A stretch of 64,000 bases of DNA, from the NCBI RefSeq assembly GCF_000005505.3, contig NC_016134.3, positions 44,792,650 through 44,856,649 on the forward strand, given 5' to 3'. The notes beneath the pieces are model-generated. The model saw only the letters and a list, made by a program, of their open reading frames with translations, did not search any database and was not told where the DNA came from. A program made the translations under genes and the position numbers. Within the stretch, counting starts at the first letter, position 1. The number at the start of each line of letters is the position of its first letter. Shown one piece after another: positions 11,291 to 20,970 of this stretch. The stretch comes from Brachypodium distachyon (taxonomy: Eukaryota > Streptophyta > Magnoliopsida > Poales > Poaceae).

Positions 11291-11745
11291 TATATATCTA
11301 GATAGTCTCCAGATTCAACGTACCCTTTGTGTCTAGGTTTTGTAGGAATCAAAATGTCCCTCCTAGCTAGCTAGAATTCTAGTCTTGTGAAAGCTTGGAG
11401 CTAGCGCCAGTCAAAACAATCTACGGAGTAGCTTTCGTTTCTAGCTCGGTCTATATAAAGGCAATCCATGCATACATGTGCATTTCATCTTGGACCTTCT
11501 TTTATTAAGAGTGAAATAATTGTAAGTATGTACTCAGTAGGCCCACACCATTTATCCGCGGCCTACCTGTCTCCCGGGAGTTATATAATCCCAGAAAAAT
11601 GTCCACATTTTCTCCCCCCAAAAAATCTGGGCACACAAAGTTCTCTGAATATTTTCTGCCACTGCAAGCTATCTTGAAAGGCACTAAATGTCTCTCTGTC
11701 TCATCGCGGATGTTCCAGCATAGCAAATTATACCAACCTAAATTG
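11290..11745 (+). repeat. Array modules A-B, copy 2, with TATA box
   Basis: The block 'tctccagattcaacgt' to 'taccaacct' is shared with 13,770-14,160. It contains ggtctatataaaggc near 11,451. Its position upstream of C-D5 suggests a distal or alternative promoter. Confidence 0.65.
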
Positions 11746-11746
11746 G

Positions 11747-11833
11747 TACTCCCTCCGATCCTAAATTGTTGTCGTTGTTTTAATACAAATGTGAACTAAA
11801 ACAGCGACAATAATTTGGAATCGGAGGTAGTAG
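11747..11833. mobile_element. Stowaway-like MITE
   Basis: The inverted repeat is actccctccgatcctaaatt and aatttggaatcggaggtagt. It separates modules B and C in this copy and is absent at the equivalent point of the first copy near 1790. Confidence 0.75.
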
Positions 11834-11874
11834 TATTTAGGAAGAAGAAAAAGAAAAATTAATCCTATTAGTTA

Positions 11875-12545
11875 TATTCATTTCACCCCCTCCAAGCCCA
11901 AATGACATCTCTAGGTCCCACTATAACTAAATCCTGGTTCCGCCCAAAAAAGATCTCGATCTATAAAATCCACCTCTGCTCAGTTCGCACTCTCTTGTGC
12001 ACAATTGCAATGCCCCTTATAAATATCAGCCAGAGTGTGCCTTGAGTGTTCCTTCGGCACAGTGGTGCTTCACTTCACACTGGAGGGCTGGCGTGGAAAA
12101 TAGCACACTATATTTGCATATCAGTATAGGCTTGAGTGGCATCAGGAATATTTCCACAACCAGAATCCATTAAGTGCTGCATCAAAGATATTTAGCCCTC
12201 TTTTATGAGGTTCAGGTCTTGTTATTTACGTGCATTAGCTCCACCTTTAGGCTAGGACCAGTAGAACTGGCCGAAAATTGTTTCCTTCTGGATGAGTGTA
12301 TTCGGTGGAGCTTTTTTCCTCTCGGTGCACTTGTAGATCCACGTGCCATCTACAGCTGTTACAAGCATCTAGATGGACGGCAGTGCAGAGGATGATAGTT
12401 CCTCGCCAAGACAGGAAATTTGAAAGCTTCTTGCTGGCCACGCTTCAGACGCACTTCGTCCCTCATTCTTGCTACATGGTGCTCTTCCACCGCTGGAGAA
12501 ATCGGTGCTGCTATGAGAACATCAGGCCAAGAAAGAAAGTGTATC
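11875..12545 (+). ncRNA. Array unit copy C-D5 (best-preserved candidate 21-PHAS precursor)
   Basis: A TATA box (gatctataaaatcc) lies near 11,957, a second box (cttataaatatcagcc) near 12,016, and the conserved site is at 12,127-12,148 (TAGGCTTGAGTGG, then CATCAGGAA). Nineteen of 22 bases match the complement of miR2118d as I remember it, including all nine bases that would pair with the 5' seed end of the miRNA. The unit is strongly similar to 1838-2545. A 73-codon frame here is not kept in D1, D3, D4 or D6. Confidence 0.5.
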
Positions 12546-12688
12546 TTTTTTGTCGATTAAAATGATCTCTTCCACAAAACTGGACACATCCGTCCGCCTT
12601 CAAAAAGGGGCCGTCATAAGCCCGCCGCCGCAGCCACTCGAGGCGAACTCACGACTTCGCCATCTTCAGCATGTATTAATTTTCTACA

Positions 12689-13180
12689 TTAATTTTTTAC
12701 CCACATACGTCTTCAGAAATTTGGAGTCCGGACCCAAACGAAATGCAAAATGAAATCTTAGACGAGCTACATAGGCAACTATAATTACATAAACAACTCA
12801 AGAGTCGATCGATTATTGATTATTTACTTATTACTAGCTATGAGTTAGCTTCCAATGAAGGTGGATTGCAAAATCGGTGATAGTCATTGTGGCCATGTCT
12901 TAGGTCTTTAATCTTTGGGAGTCAGGCCGGGACAACCGTCAGGCCGGGACAAACAGTGGAATGACTCGCGGGCGAGAATGACATACGAGATGAACACATT
13001 CAGTCTCTAGTCACGATATCAAGAAAATCAAGATTCGAGATGACTAGATAAACAAGAAAATATCTCGTAAGAGCCCTTATGAGGAGACTAATAGGAACAG
13101 CTGAACAACGAGGAGATTTGAGAGTCTCTCTCCTACGATAGATGCTAGGAAACAGATCGACCGGTCGATCCTAGATCTCG
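12689..13180 (+). repeat. Array module E, copy 3, with the empty Mutator site
   Basis: It begins cattaattttttacccaca. The unduplicated ttaattttt at 12,689-12,697 is the site into which the Mutator-like element inserted in copy 1. The rest is homologous to copies 1 and 2. Confidence 0.75.
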
Positions 13181-13183
13181 CGT

Positions 13184-13770
13184 TGGGTGACATCTGGCAA
13201 ACCAAAGCTTAAAGCCCAAAGTCTGATTAAACCCAATATCGAATCCCTTTCTTTCGATCTCCACCGCACAACGCTCCGGCAACTCCCAAATCCCGAATCA
13301 CCTGCAGAAGCTCTCCGCCAGCTGATCCGTTCCGGCGACTCCCGGGCCGGCTTCGCCTGCTGATCGTGTGGTTGCTCACGGACCATTTCTGGGACTGGGA
13401 GTGTTGCTCGCCCGTGGGAGAGCTAGACGTGCTCGCTTGCGGTCGATTGGTAATCAGGCTTTGGGATTTAAGATTCCATCTGCCAGGCATCGCCCGGACG
13501 AGATGGACCAGAGCTGGAGGGTGTACTTCCAGGTGGTACAGGATTTACTTCCTTGTCGCACAGTTCGCACGGTGGCATGGACGTCCCTGCACGTATTCAC
13601 TGTGAGGGCCTTGTGAGTAAGATCGTCTAGACCGCAAGAGAGGTTCACGTGAACCTCTGCCTAGCGCGAATGACATTTGATTTCCCAATGCCTCTAATTC
13701 CCATTGCACACATCAGTACCGTGATATATAGGTGATCGGTGGCATGCGTGGATAGACTATTTCTGCTAAC
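13184..13770 (+). repeat. Array module F, copy 3
   Basis: This is a full-length counterpart of copy 2. The plus frame around 13,497-13,560 reads DEMDQSWRVYFQVVQDLLPC, which looks exon-like but is broken in copy 2. The module may therefore descend from a gene or from a captured exon. Confidence 0.6.
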
Positions 13771-14162
13771 TACCTCTATAATATCTAGCTATTCTCCAGA
13801 TTCAACGTGCCCTTTGTGTGTAGCTTCGTAGGAACCAAAATGTCCCTCCTAGCTAGAATTCTAGTATTGTGAAAGCTTGGAGCTAGCGCCCGTAACCCTG
13901 GCTCTATATAAAGTGAATCCAAACATGCATGTGCATTCCATCTTGGACTCGTTATTAAGAATCAGAAACTGTCAGGCGAAGAACGAAAATAATTGTGAGT
14001 ACGTACTCAATAGGCCCACACCATTTATCCGCAGCCTACCGGTCTCACGGGGGTTATATAATTCCACATTTTCCCCTCAAAAGAATCATGGCAAACAAAG
14101 CTCCCTGGATAAGTGGATAAATATAAAGAGCTCGAAGTAAATTGGCACCTTGTACAGATTAA
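13770..14162 (+). repeat. Array module A, copy 3, with TATA box
   Basis: It is homologous to 11,290-11,680 and contains ggctctatataaagtg near 13,901. It is interrupted at its end by the Tourist-like MITE. Confidence 0.65.
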
Positions 14163-14516
14163 GGGCTTCCACAGTGTGCCAAATGCCAAATATGACACAT
14201 CAGCAGTATTTGGCACCGGTGTTAAATCTGAGAGGGTGATCCAATGTAGATGAAGCCAAATTTTCTGACAAATGGAACCCACTATAGATTAAATATGGGA
14301 TTAAATATACATAAATATCTCATCCATCCTTACTTGCCTTCTCTATCCCACGACCACGAGTATTTTATTGGGAGAAAATAATTTGGCATCGGAGCAAGTA
14401 GAAGCACCAGTTCCCTCTTTTGCAAATTTGGCAACGCCCCAATGTTGTTTACCGGTGCCAAATGCCAAATTTGAGATTTGGCACCCCTATTTGGGCTACA
14501 TTGTGGAAGGCCCTAA
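14160..14516. mobile_element. Tourist/Harbinger-like MITE with TAA target duplication
   Basis: The element at 14,163-14,513 starts gggcttccacagtgtgccaa and ends ttgggctacattgtggaagg followed by ccc. It is flanked by taa on both sides (14,160-14,162 and 14,514-14,516). The inner arms carry repeated 'gccaaatgccaaat' motifs. Confidence 0.78.
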
Positions 14517-14889
14517 GAAACTTGTATGTACACGAAGTTTAATTTCATCGGTATAGAATAGCTTCTAAAGTGAACTATCCAACTATACATTTTAAATCCA
14601 AAATTGCGAAAAAGTGAAAATTGCCGAATCGAAGCCGCTCTCAGCTTCTCGCAGCAGCTGATGTGTGCGTCTTCCAGGTTTTGACTTTTGCCGTCTTCAA
14701 ACATCTCATCAGACCATCCGTGTGTCCACTTGCACACTGCCTCAAATTTGAACCCACAGCTGGTCGATTAGAAGACTGTTTAGGAAATTCCAACGGCTGC
14801 ATCGCCACCTTCATTCCATGTAATTGACATGCATTGCACCATCCGGTAACTCAGGGTAGCATTTGAACCGGAGCTACCATATTATTAAT

Positions 14890-15150
14890 TCCTGGTGTCT
14901 CCAAATCCTAATACTGACACCACGGCATGGTGATGTGTCATGCATGGTTTATATCTCCCATCTACCTATCTCAAGTACCAGGGTTAAAGTTCTGCCTTTG
15001 CCTAGTTTTATGGGAAACGAAGTGTCTACCTAGATCGAGCTCTACTGTGAAGGACTATGTTGTGTGGGAATCCCATGTTGTGCTCCCTCAAAACAACAAC
15101 CGTAGCTAGCTTTGGTTGCATACTTGCGTGCGGTATATATAAAGAGATCG
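14890..15150 (+). repeat. Array module G, copy 2
   Basis: It is homologous to 4838-5100 and ends in ggtatatataaagag near 15,131, directly ahead of unit D6. Confidence 0.6.
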
Positions 15151-15825
15151 ATTAAGTAAGTATGGAGCTCGGCCTACGGAGACAGTTTTGGCCTATATAT
15201 AAAACCCACTCCCTCTTACTCCATTATTTGTTTCACAAGACTATGCTACTATTCCTGTCAGCCTGCTGCAGGCCCGACAGGAATAAAAAATCCCTGACAT
15301 TGATATATCGGTTTGTGGTACTGAGTGCCCAGATCACATGTATAGGCTAGCTACGTTCGTATGTTGACTGTTGTTCTATATTAATCGACAAAAAGCATCC
15401 CTTGAACGTTCGTATGGGACTGGTGTTCTACGTAACGCTGAAGAGCTAGCCGTGTGGAAAATAACACTCTATATCCTCTTTATTATGAGTTAGATTATAG
15501 GCTTGAGAGGTAGTACAGGAATATTTGTGCTACTAACTTGAAGTGGTTTGCAAATCGTGAATATTTACCCCTTTCACGCAAGTGAAAAGTTCGATGTACA
15601 TGTTTACGTGCAATAGCTAGCTACACCATCAGCTATTAGACGGACAATTCGTAAGCTGCCGAGCTGGCCTGGCCACGCTTCAGGCGAGCTCGAGCGAAGG
15701 GGTTCTTGCTCCATGTTACTTGCTCTTCAGTCTGTACTGATCTGTGCATCCATCCCAGAAGCGGTCAGTGATCGATGCTATCGGACCGGAACGACACATG
15801 TACGGAGGACTAACGCTTACCGTCA
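15150..15825 (+). ncRNA. Array unit copy D6 (diverged candidate 21-PHAS precursor)
   Basis: A TATA box (cctatatataaaaccc) lies near 15,192. The conserved site at 15,498-15,521 has a 2-nt insertion (TAGGCTTGAGAGG, then TAGTACAGGAA), which should weaken miRNA pairing. An extra segment at 15,241-15,330 contains a hairpin and replaces the second TATA-like box seen in the other copies. The 3' part (ggccacgcttcaggcgagct) matches D2 and D5. Confidence 0.35.
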
Positions 15826-16420
15826 CGGATATCAGGATTCGAAATGACTGGATGAACAAGGAAATCTCTCGTAGAAGCCCTTAGGAGAGGAGACTGACAG
15901 GAACAGCCAAACAGTAAACAGATCGATCGAGATCGGGCCTAGACAGTAGTCACGGAACGATGCTAGGAAACAGATTACGGGGCTAGAGGTTGCGGTGGTG
16001 CACGACCAACAATTTACTCTCTTTTTTTTTATCTAATCAAGACTCTATTAATTTAATGAAATTTAAATGTAATATGGAGCTCCAAATTTTATTAATGTTC
16101 CTCCTGTCGTAATCTTGTGCGTGCCAAATATGTCAGCTCATCCGGATCAAAAGAGGAAACCAGGTGGAACCCCACCTGGAACCCCACCTGCCGCGAACGA
16201 TATTTGCTTTTCCAACGCCTCTAATTCCCAAGGTGATGAATGACATCAGTGCCGCGCACGATAGGTGATGGCACGGATTGTCTACCAATTAAGTCTCCAG
16301 GTTCTGCCTGAGCTAATTTGTCTCTAATTTGGTAGGAGCCGAAATGTCCCTCGATCCAAGCTAGAGTTATAGAATTGTGGAGGATTCAAGCTAGCTTTGG
16401 TTCCTAGCTCTCTTTTTTTT
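15826..16420 (+). repeat. Array modules E-F-A, copy 4 (degraded)
   Basis: Remnants of E (15,826-15,999, including the empty hAT site at 15,992-15,999), F (16,190-16,290, 'cgatatttgcttttccaacg') and A (16,290-16,420, 'ggagccgaaatgtccctcga') occur in array order. This is the right-hand end of the array. Confidence 0.55.
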
Positions 16421-17592
16421 TTGAAGGAAGCTTTTTTTTTTTTGAAAGATACAGGCAACAGTCCGCTCTTTCTAGCCCACCTCAACGGAGGGAAGCGAAC
16501 GGACTTCGTAAAGGTACAGGCAACAGTCCGCTCAAAAAAAAAAGGGTACACGCAACAGTAGTCAACGAGAGACCGACAAGTCAACTGTCGTCAGCTTTTG
16601 CGTGTGAAGAAGCAAAAGTGAGGAATAGAGGGGAAAACAGTGGTAACATCACCGCGGAAAAAAAGAATCAGGGCGGGTCAAAACAGGCCATTGCCTCTTT
16701 TTTTTTTTTAGAATACACAAAAGTTGGTGTATCGTCCGGCCGTTTGTGACGCAGCAAAAAGGCAAGTGTTCATACAATTAGCCGGAGTCCATCCACGGGA
16801 GAATCATACCCGGCAAAGAACCGAAAGAACCAACCCCTAAAAGATTAGCTAATTGACAAGCATTGCCCTGAAACGGATACATTCGGGGCTTCCTTGCAAA
16901 AAAAGAAGAAGGATACATTCGGGGCGGCGCCCTCGGATACAACCAGAAGGTGAGTTCTTCGGTCGTGGAGTTGGGCAATCAAGGACAGAAATTGCCTTAA
17001 GAGTTGAAGATTCGATTCGATTGTTTCTTTTTCTTCACACAGTCCAACTGTCCAAGAGTAGTGTAACATACGTAGAACGGACCGTTTCTGGTGAACCTTC
17101 TTGGGAGCATCTTCAGGTTTAATAGCCATCACTCGACTCAATCAGGAAGCAATTCAGCCGACAAGATGCAAGTAGGTAATAGATTTATGTACAGATCGTA
17201 GACTTCAGCCTCGGTCGTCAGAGTCGTCGTCGCCAATTCGTCATGCCAGGATGCTGCGTTACATGATTAGGGCATTAATTCAATAATGCATGACACTAGA
17301 ATTAAGGTATGCTGTATGCACATGCCGCTAGCTAGAGCACAGGTAGTACCGATTGTGGCAAGCATCCTCAGGCCTCGCCCAAGGATTTGCATTCCACAAA
17401 CAACGACCTTTCTGAAACATAAACTTTATATTACTGGCAGTTCAGTCAGTTGTCTTTGTCCCCTCCGTTTGTTGGGTGAAATTTCCCTATATATACATAC
17501 ATACACGATGGGACGGGAGGCCAGATGTACTACTCCAAAACTCACGCAACACACGCCACCTCTTCTTGGTGAGGCTCGAGCTAGTTACAGTT
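16421..17592. promoter_or_regulatory. Upstream region of the lectin receptor kinase, with small direct repeats and a TATA box
   Basis: The motif tacaggcaacagtccgctc occurs near 16,450 and 16,514, with a diverged third copy near 16,548. The motif ggatacattcggggc occurs twice, near 16,877 and 16,911. A TATA box (ccctatatatac) lies near 17,487, about 105 nt before the chosen start codon. I see no gene in this stretch. Confidence 0.5.
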
Positions 17593-20317
17593 ATGTTTGC
17601 TGCAAGCATCAGCGGCGCCCTGCAGCTTCTCCTCCTGTACGCCGGCTGCTTCCTCCTCGGCCGCATATTGCCATTTGATGCTCCTCGACATGTTGCCGCC
17701 GCCGCCACGGCTCCACCCTTCTCCTTCGGCTTCGACTTCTCCAACTCATCCACTTACAACCTACAAGACCTCCGTTTCGAGGGCAGCGCGCAGCCCGATT
17801 TGGACGGTAAACTCGTCGACCTCACCTGCAACTCGGACTATTCCACCTACAACTGCACGGGGCGGATGTCGTACGGGCACCCAGTGCCGTTCTACGACAG
17901 CGCCACCGGCGTCGTGGCCAGCTTCACCACACAGTTCACCTTCAGGTTCAGTCTCCCTGAGCAAAGAGGCACGGTTAGGAAGGGGGATGGCATGGCTTTC
18001 TTCCTCACCGGCTACCCGTCAGTAATGCCACCCGACTCAATAGGTGGCGGCCTCGGCCTCATGAACGGTCGCCTTCACTCTGCCTACGGCCCAGACCGGT
18101 TTGTCGCCGTCGAGTTTGACACATTCAACAACTTCTTCGACCCTGGGAACTCCTCAGACCACATTGGCATCGACCTCAGCACCCTGAAAGACAGTAACGC
18201 TACCATGAGCTTGCCCACCTTCAGACTGAATGGGACCATGACGGCATCCATCAGTTTTAGCGCCACCACCCGGACGTTGGTAGCTAGCCTGCACTTTGAT
18301 GACCGTCCTTCTGTACAACCAGTTGAGGTCAGCAGGCAATTACCCGACCCGATCATGGCCTTGCTCCCGCCAGACGTGGCGGTGGGCTTCTCTGCCGCCA
18401 CCGGCGCAGAGGCGGAGCTGCACCAGATATTGTCCTGGTCCTTCAACTCCACACTTCCTCCCAAGAAACACACAGGTATGTCCGTATGTAGTACGTTTAT
18501 TCATTAGAAATAAATACAACCAATATTTATTATCTACCAGCACAAGGAATTACGCTAATTGCTAGAATTTAATTTAAACCAAGTGTGATTTGATTTGCCT
18601 AATCTTAAGTTTATAACTTCTTCTCTGTATATTTCTTTCCTATCCCCTTAGTGCTCGAATCTCCACTCGTAGCATAGGGATCACTGCACCATATATAACA
18701 AGTATGAATTGGTTTAAGTGTTGTCGACAGAACACATCTCATACAGACTTGCGAGAGTCACCACAACTGCTGTGCCAGCCGCAAAAGCTCTCGGCAAAAG
18801 GCTAGGCCGGTATAGCGTTATCAAGACGGCATGGGGCTTATTAGGCTCGGTTTGACATTGCTCAACCGTGCTGCATTAAACTTATTTTATTATTTGCTAC
18901 GAAAAAATACACACAAAAGTAGAAAAAAGTTGGTTAGCCAAACACGAAAACAGTGAAAAACGAGTGAAAAAAAATAGGAGTATGGTAATTCACCGCAATG
19001 CCAAACGAGCCTTGAATTTATTTTGCAAGGGCACAAAGCAACCGTAGATAGTATCATACTCTCGTTATATTACAGAAAACTCTCGTTCTTATTGGATCAC
19101 ACTTTCCCCTCGCACCAACTTACAACCTCTCATGTACAGCAATGCAAATAAGTTTCACTGAAGCTGTGCATCTTGAGCAGAGTGCATAAATTAAAAGCAA
19201 TACTCCATTAATTATTTCATAACCTGCAGCTTCGACAGGTGGGGGCCTAATCATAACAGCGATAGTTGGAGGATCTGTCGTGTTCATAGGCGTGGGTTGG
19301 TTCATTCTGGCATGGTTTATGCGGAAACAAGGGCGTGATTCCATTATGGCGGGGGCTGGCCAAAGGCGATTCCGATACCGCGATTTGGTTCATGCAACCG
19401 ACAACTTCTCCGAGAAGAGGAAGCTCGGCGAGGGCGCCTTTGGCGCGGTGTATCGGGGGACATCCCTCAAGGGCCATGAAGGCCAGGTGGCTGTTAAGAA
19501 GATCTCAGAGGCCAAGGGGTCACTAGGAGGAACAAAGAACTTCCTCGACGAAATCAACACCATTAGCAAGACGAAGCACAAGAATCTTGTCAGCCTGGAA
19601 GGTTGGTGCTGCAGCAGCAAGGGAATCTGGAACTTGCTGTGTTGGTGCTGCCAGAAGCAGGATGATCATGAGATCTTCCTTGTCTATGAACTGATACCTC
19701 AGGGCAATCTCCACGATCACCTACACAAGGAAGATACAGTTCTTCCGTGGGACACCAGGTACAACATAGTGAAGGGAATTGGATCTGCTCTTCTTTACCT
19801 CCACCACGAGTGTCATCCATACATCCTGCACAGGGATATCAAGCCCCAGAACATACTCCTGGACAATGAATACAATGCTAAGATCGCCGACTTCGGGCTG
19901 TCACGGATCGCCAACCACAACAACACCTCAGTGGTGACCACCGCCATAGGGACAGTCGGATACATGGATCCACAGTTGCTGGAACCAGACAAATTCAGCT
20001 TCAACCGCAGCACCGACGTCTACAGCTTTGGGATTGTTCTGCTGAAGATCGCCTGCGAGCGCAACATGTCGAGGCAAGGAGTCTGGAATCTATATAGCAA
20101 CGAAGCCGCGGTGCGCATGATGGAGGCTGCAGCTGATGAAAGGTTAGGCGGCGACTTTGACAGGGCGCAGATGCTTCGTGTGCTTGTCCTGGGCCTCTGG
20201 TGTTCTCTCCCTGACGGGGCAAACCGACCTACGATGCAGGACGCAATGCGATTCTTGGAGCACGACAACACACCATTACCTGACCTTGCATCATTTGCTG
20301 CCCCCTCTTCTACTTAA
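17593..20317 (+). CDS. L-type lectin-domain receptor-like kinase
   Basis: The model has two exons, 17,593-18,475 and 19,230-20,317, and encodes 656 aa in frame. A plasma-membrane receptor kinase is predicted. A hydrophobic leader (LQLLLLYAGCFLLG) is followed by a legume-lectin domain (about residues 40-290, with PFSFGFDFSN and the metal-site-like VEFDTFNN). Next come a membrane segment (about 300-325) and a Ser/Thr kinase: GEGAFGAVYRG at about 360, VAVKKI, HRDIKPQN at 495 and DFG at 515. It is an RD kinase. Such proteins sense extracellular ligands in immunity or development, and the ligand cannot be inferred. The start at 17,593 puts the leader at the N-terminus, and an in-frame ATG at 17,476 would not. 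An acceptor 9 nt downstream (19,239) is also in phase. Oddities are an inserted Cys/Trp-rich loop in the kinase N-lobe, LLKIAC instead of LLEIAC, and a shortened C-lobe. Kinase activity is likely but unproven. Confidence 0.92.
18841..19014. mobile_element. Tourist-like MITE in the lectin-kinase intron
   Basis: The element at 18,844-19,011 (168 bp) has ends ggctcggtttgacattg and caatgccaaacgagcc, which are inverted repeats with small mismatches. The flanks are tta and ttg, an imperfect 3-bp duplication. Confidence 0.55.
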
Positions 20318-20970
20318 TCCGATGGTTATTCAGCATCGTTACTTCTTTAATTAGTTTGTTGTAATTCAGACACTCCCAAACTTATCTATTTCATGTTGTA
20401 TCAATGAATGTATCACCAAATGGACATCTGGCATTTTCCATCAAAACATCAATTGGTTTGTTAGTGGTCACACATAACTTCACTACCATTGTTTGGATAG
20501 GTAGCACCCTACCATTTCTTTGGCAAAATGGTTGGTCCTCCATTTGGTCTGCAGCCAATTACTTGGCTAACTTTCATCGACTAAAGTTTCCGGGTATTTG
20601 GTTATATTCTAATGTAAAGATTATATGATGAGCCAGCAATTTGTCATTCAAAATGTTCTTTTGCAAAACAAAATAAAATGACTCACCAATTCCTTGCTGC
20701 CCATATATTGTCACCACGAAATAACTACCAATCCTTGATATTCCAGCATATTCTTCCTTGGTCCTTATTTCTCGTGCCATATGTGCTCCTCCACCGTAGT
20801 GGTAGGAAAAGAAGAAGCACCTATTGACATAGGGTTGAGCAGAGAGACCGAAAAGTGAACACTGAACCAAAGCCAAACCGAAAAAACTAAAAGTAGGACG
20901 TTAACTCGGTCTTCGGTCAGTAGTTTGGTCCGTGTATGGGAAAACCTGAATTTATGACAGTCATATGACA
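20318..20970. other. Intergenic region with an unassigned exon-like fragment on the minus strand
   Basis: On the minus strand, about 20,790 to 20,692 reads HMAREIRTKEEYAGISRIGS and then YFVVTIYGQQGIG, followed at once by a donor-like gtgagt. It looks like an isolated exon of an unknown gene. I recognise no family. Nothing else gene-like is visible. Confidence 0.3.

Larger units (their letters stand above)
1..16420 (+). repeat. Degenerate tandem array of a non-coding transcript-like unit (candidate PHAS cluster)
   Basis: Reading the first 16 kb against itself shows the same blocks recurring in the same order and orientation: F (gggtgacatctggcaaaac start), A (a 'ccaaaatgtccctcctagct' block with a tctatataaag TATA box), B, C (tctataaaatcc TATA box), D (second TATA-like box cttataaatatc plus a conserved 22-nt site) and E (acccacatacgtcttcag start). 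The longest runs of consecutive blocks are 10,777-13,180 and 13,184-16,420. Homologous reading frames do not survive between copies, because stops and indels fall in different places. I infer a non-coding RNA locus that was tandemly duplicated and then decayed. A decayed protein gene family with no recognisable product remains possible. Confidence 0.7.

Noticed and set aside
1..16420. Array units as phosphate-starvation target mimics (IPS1/At4 type)
   Set aside because: No miR399-like bulged mimic sequence was seen in any copy.
1..16420. Array units as miR2275-triggered 24-PHAS loci
   Set aside because: The conserved site does not resemble the complement of miR2275 as I remember it. It fits miR2118 much better.
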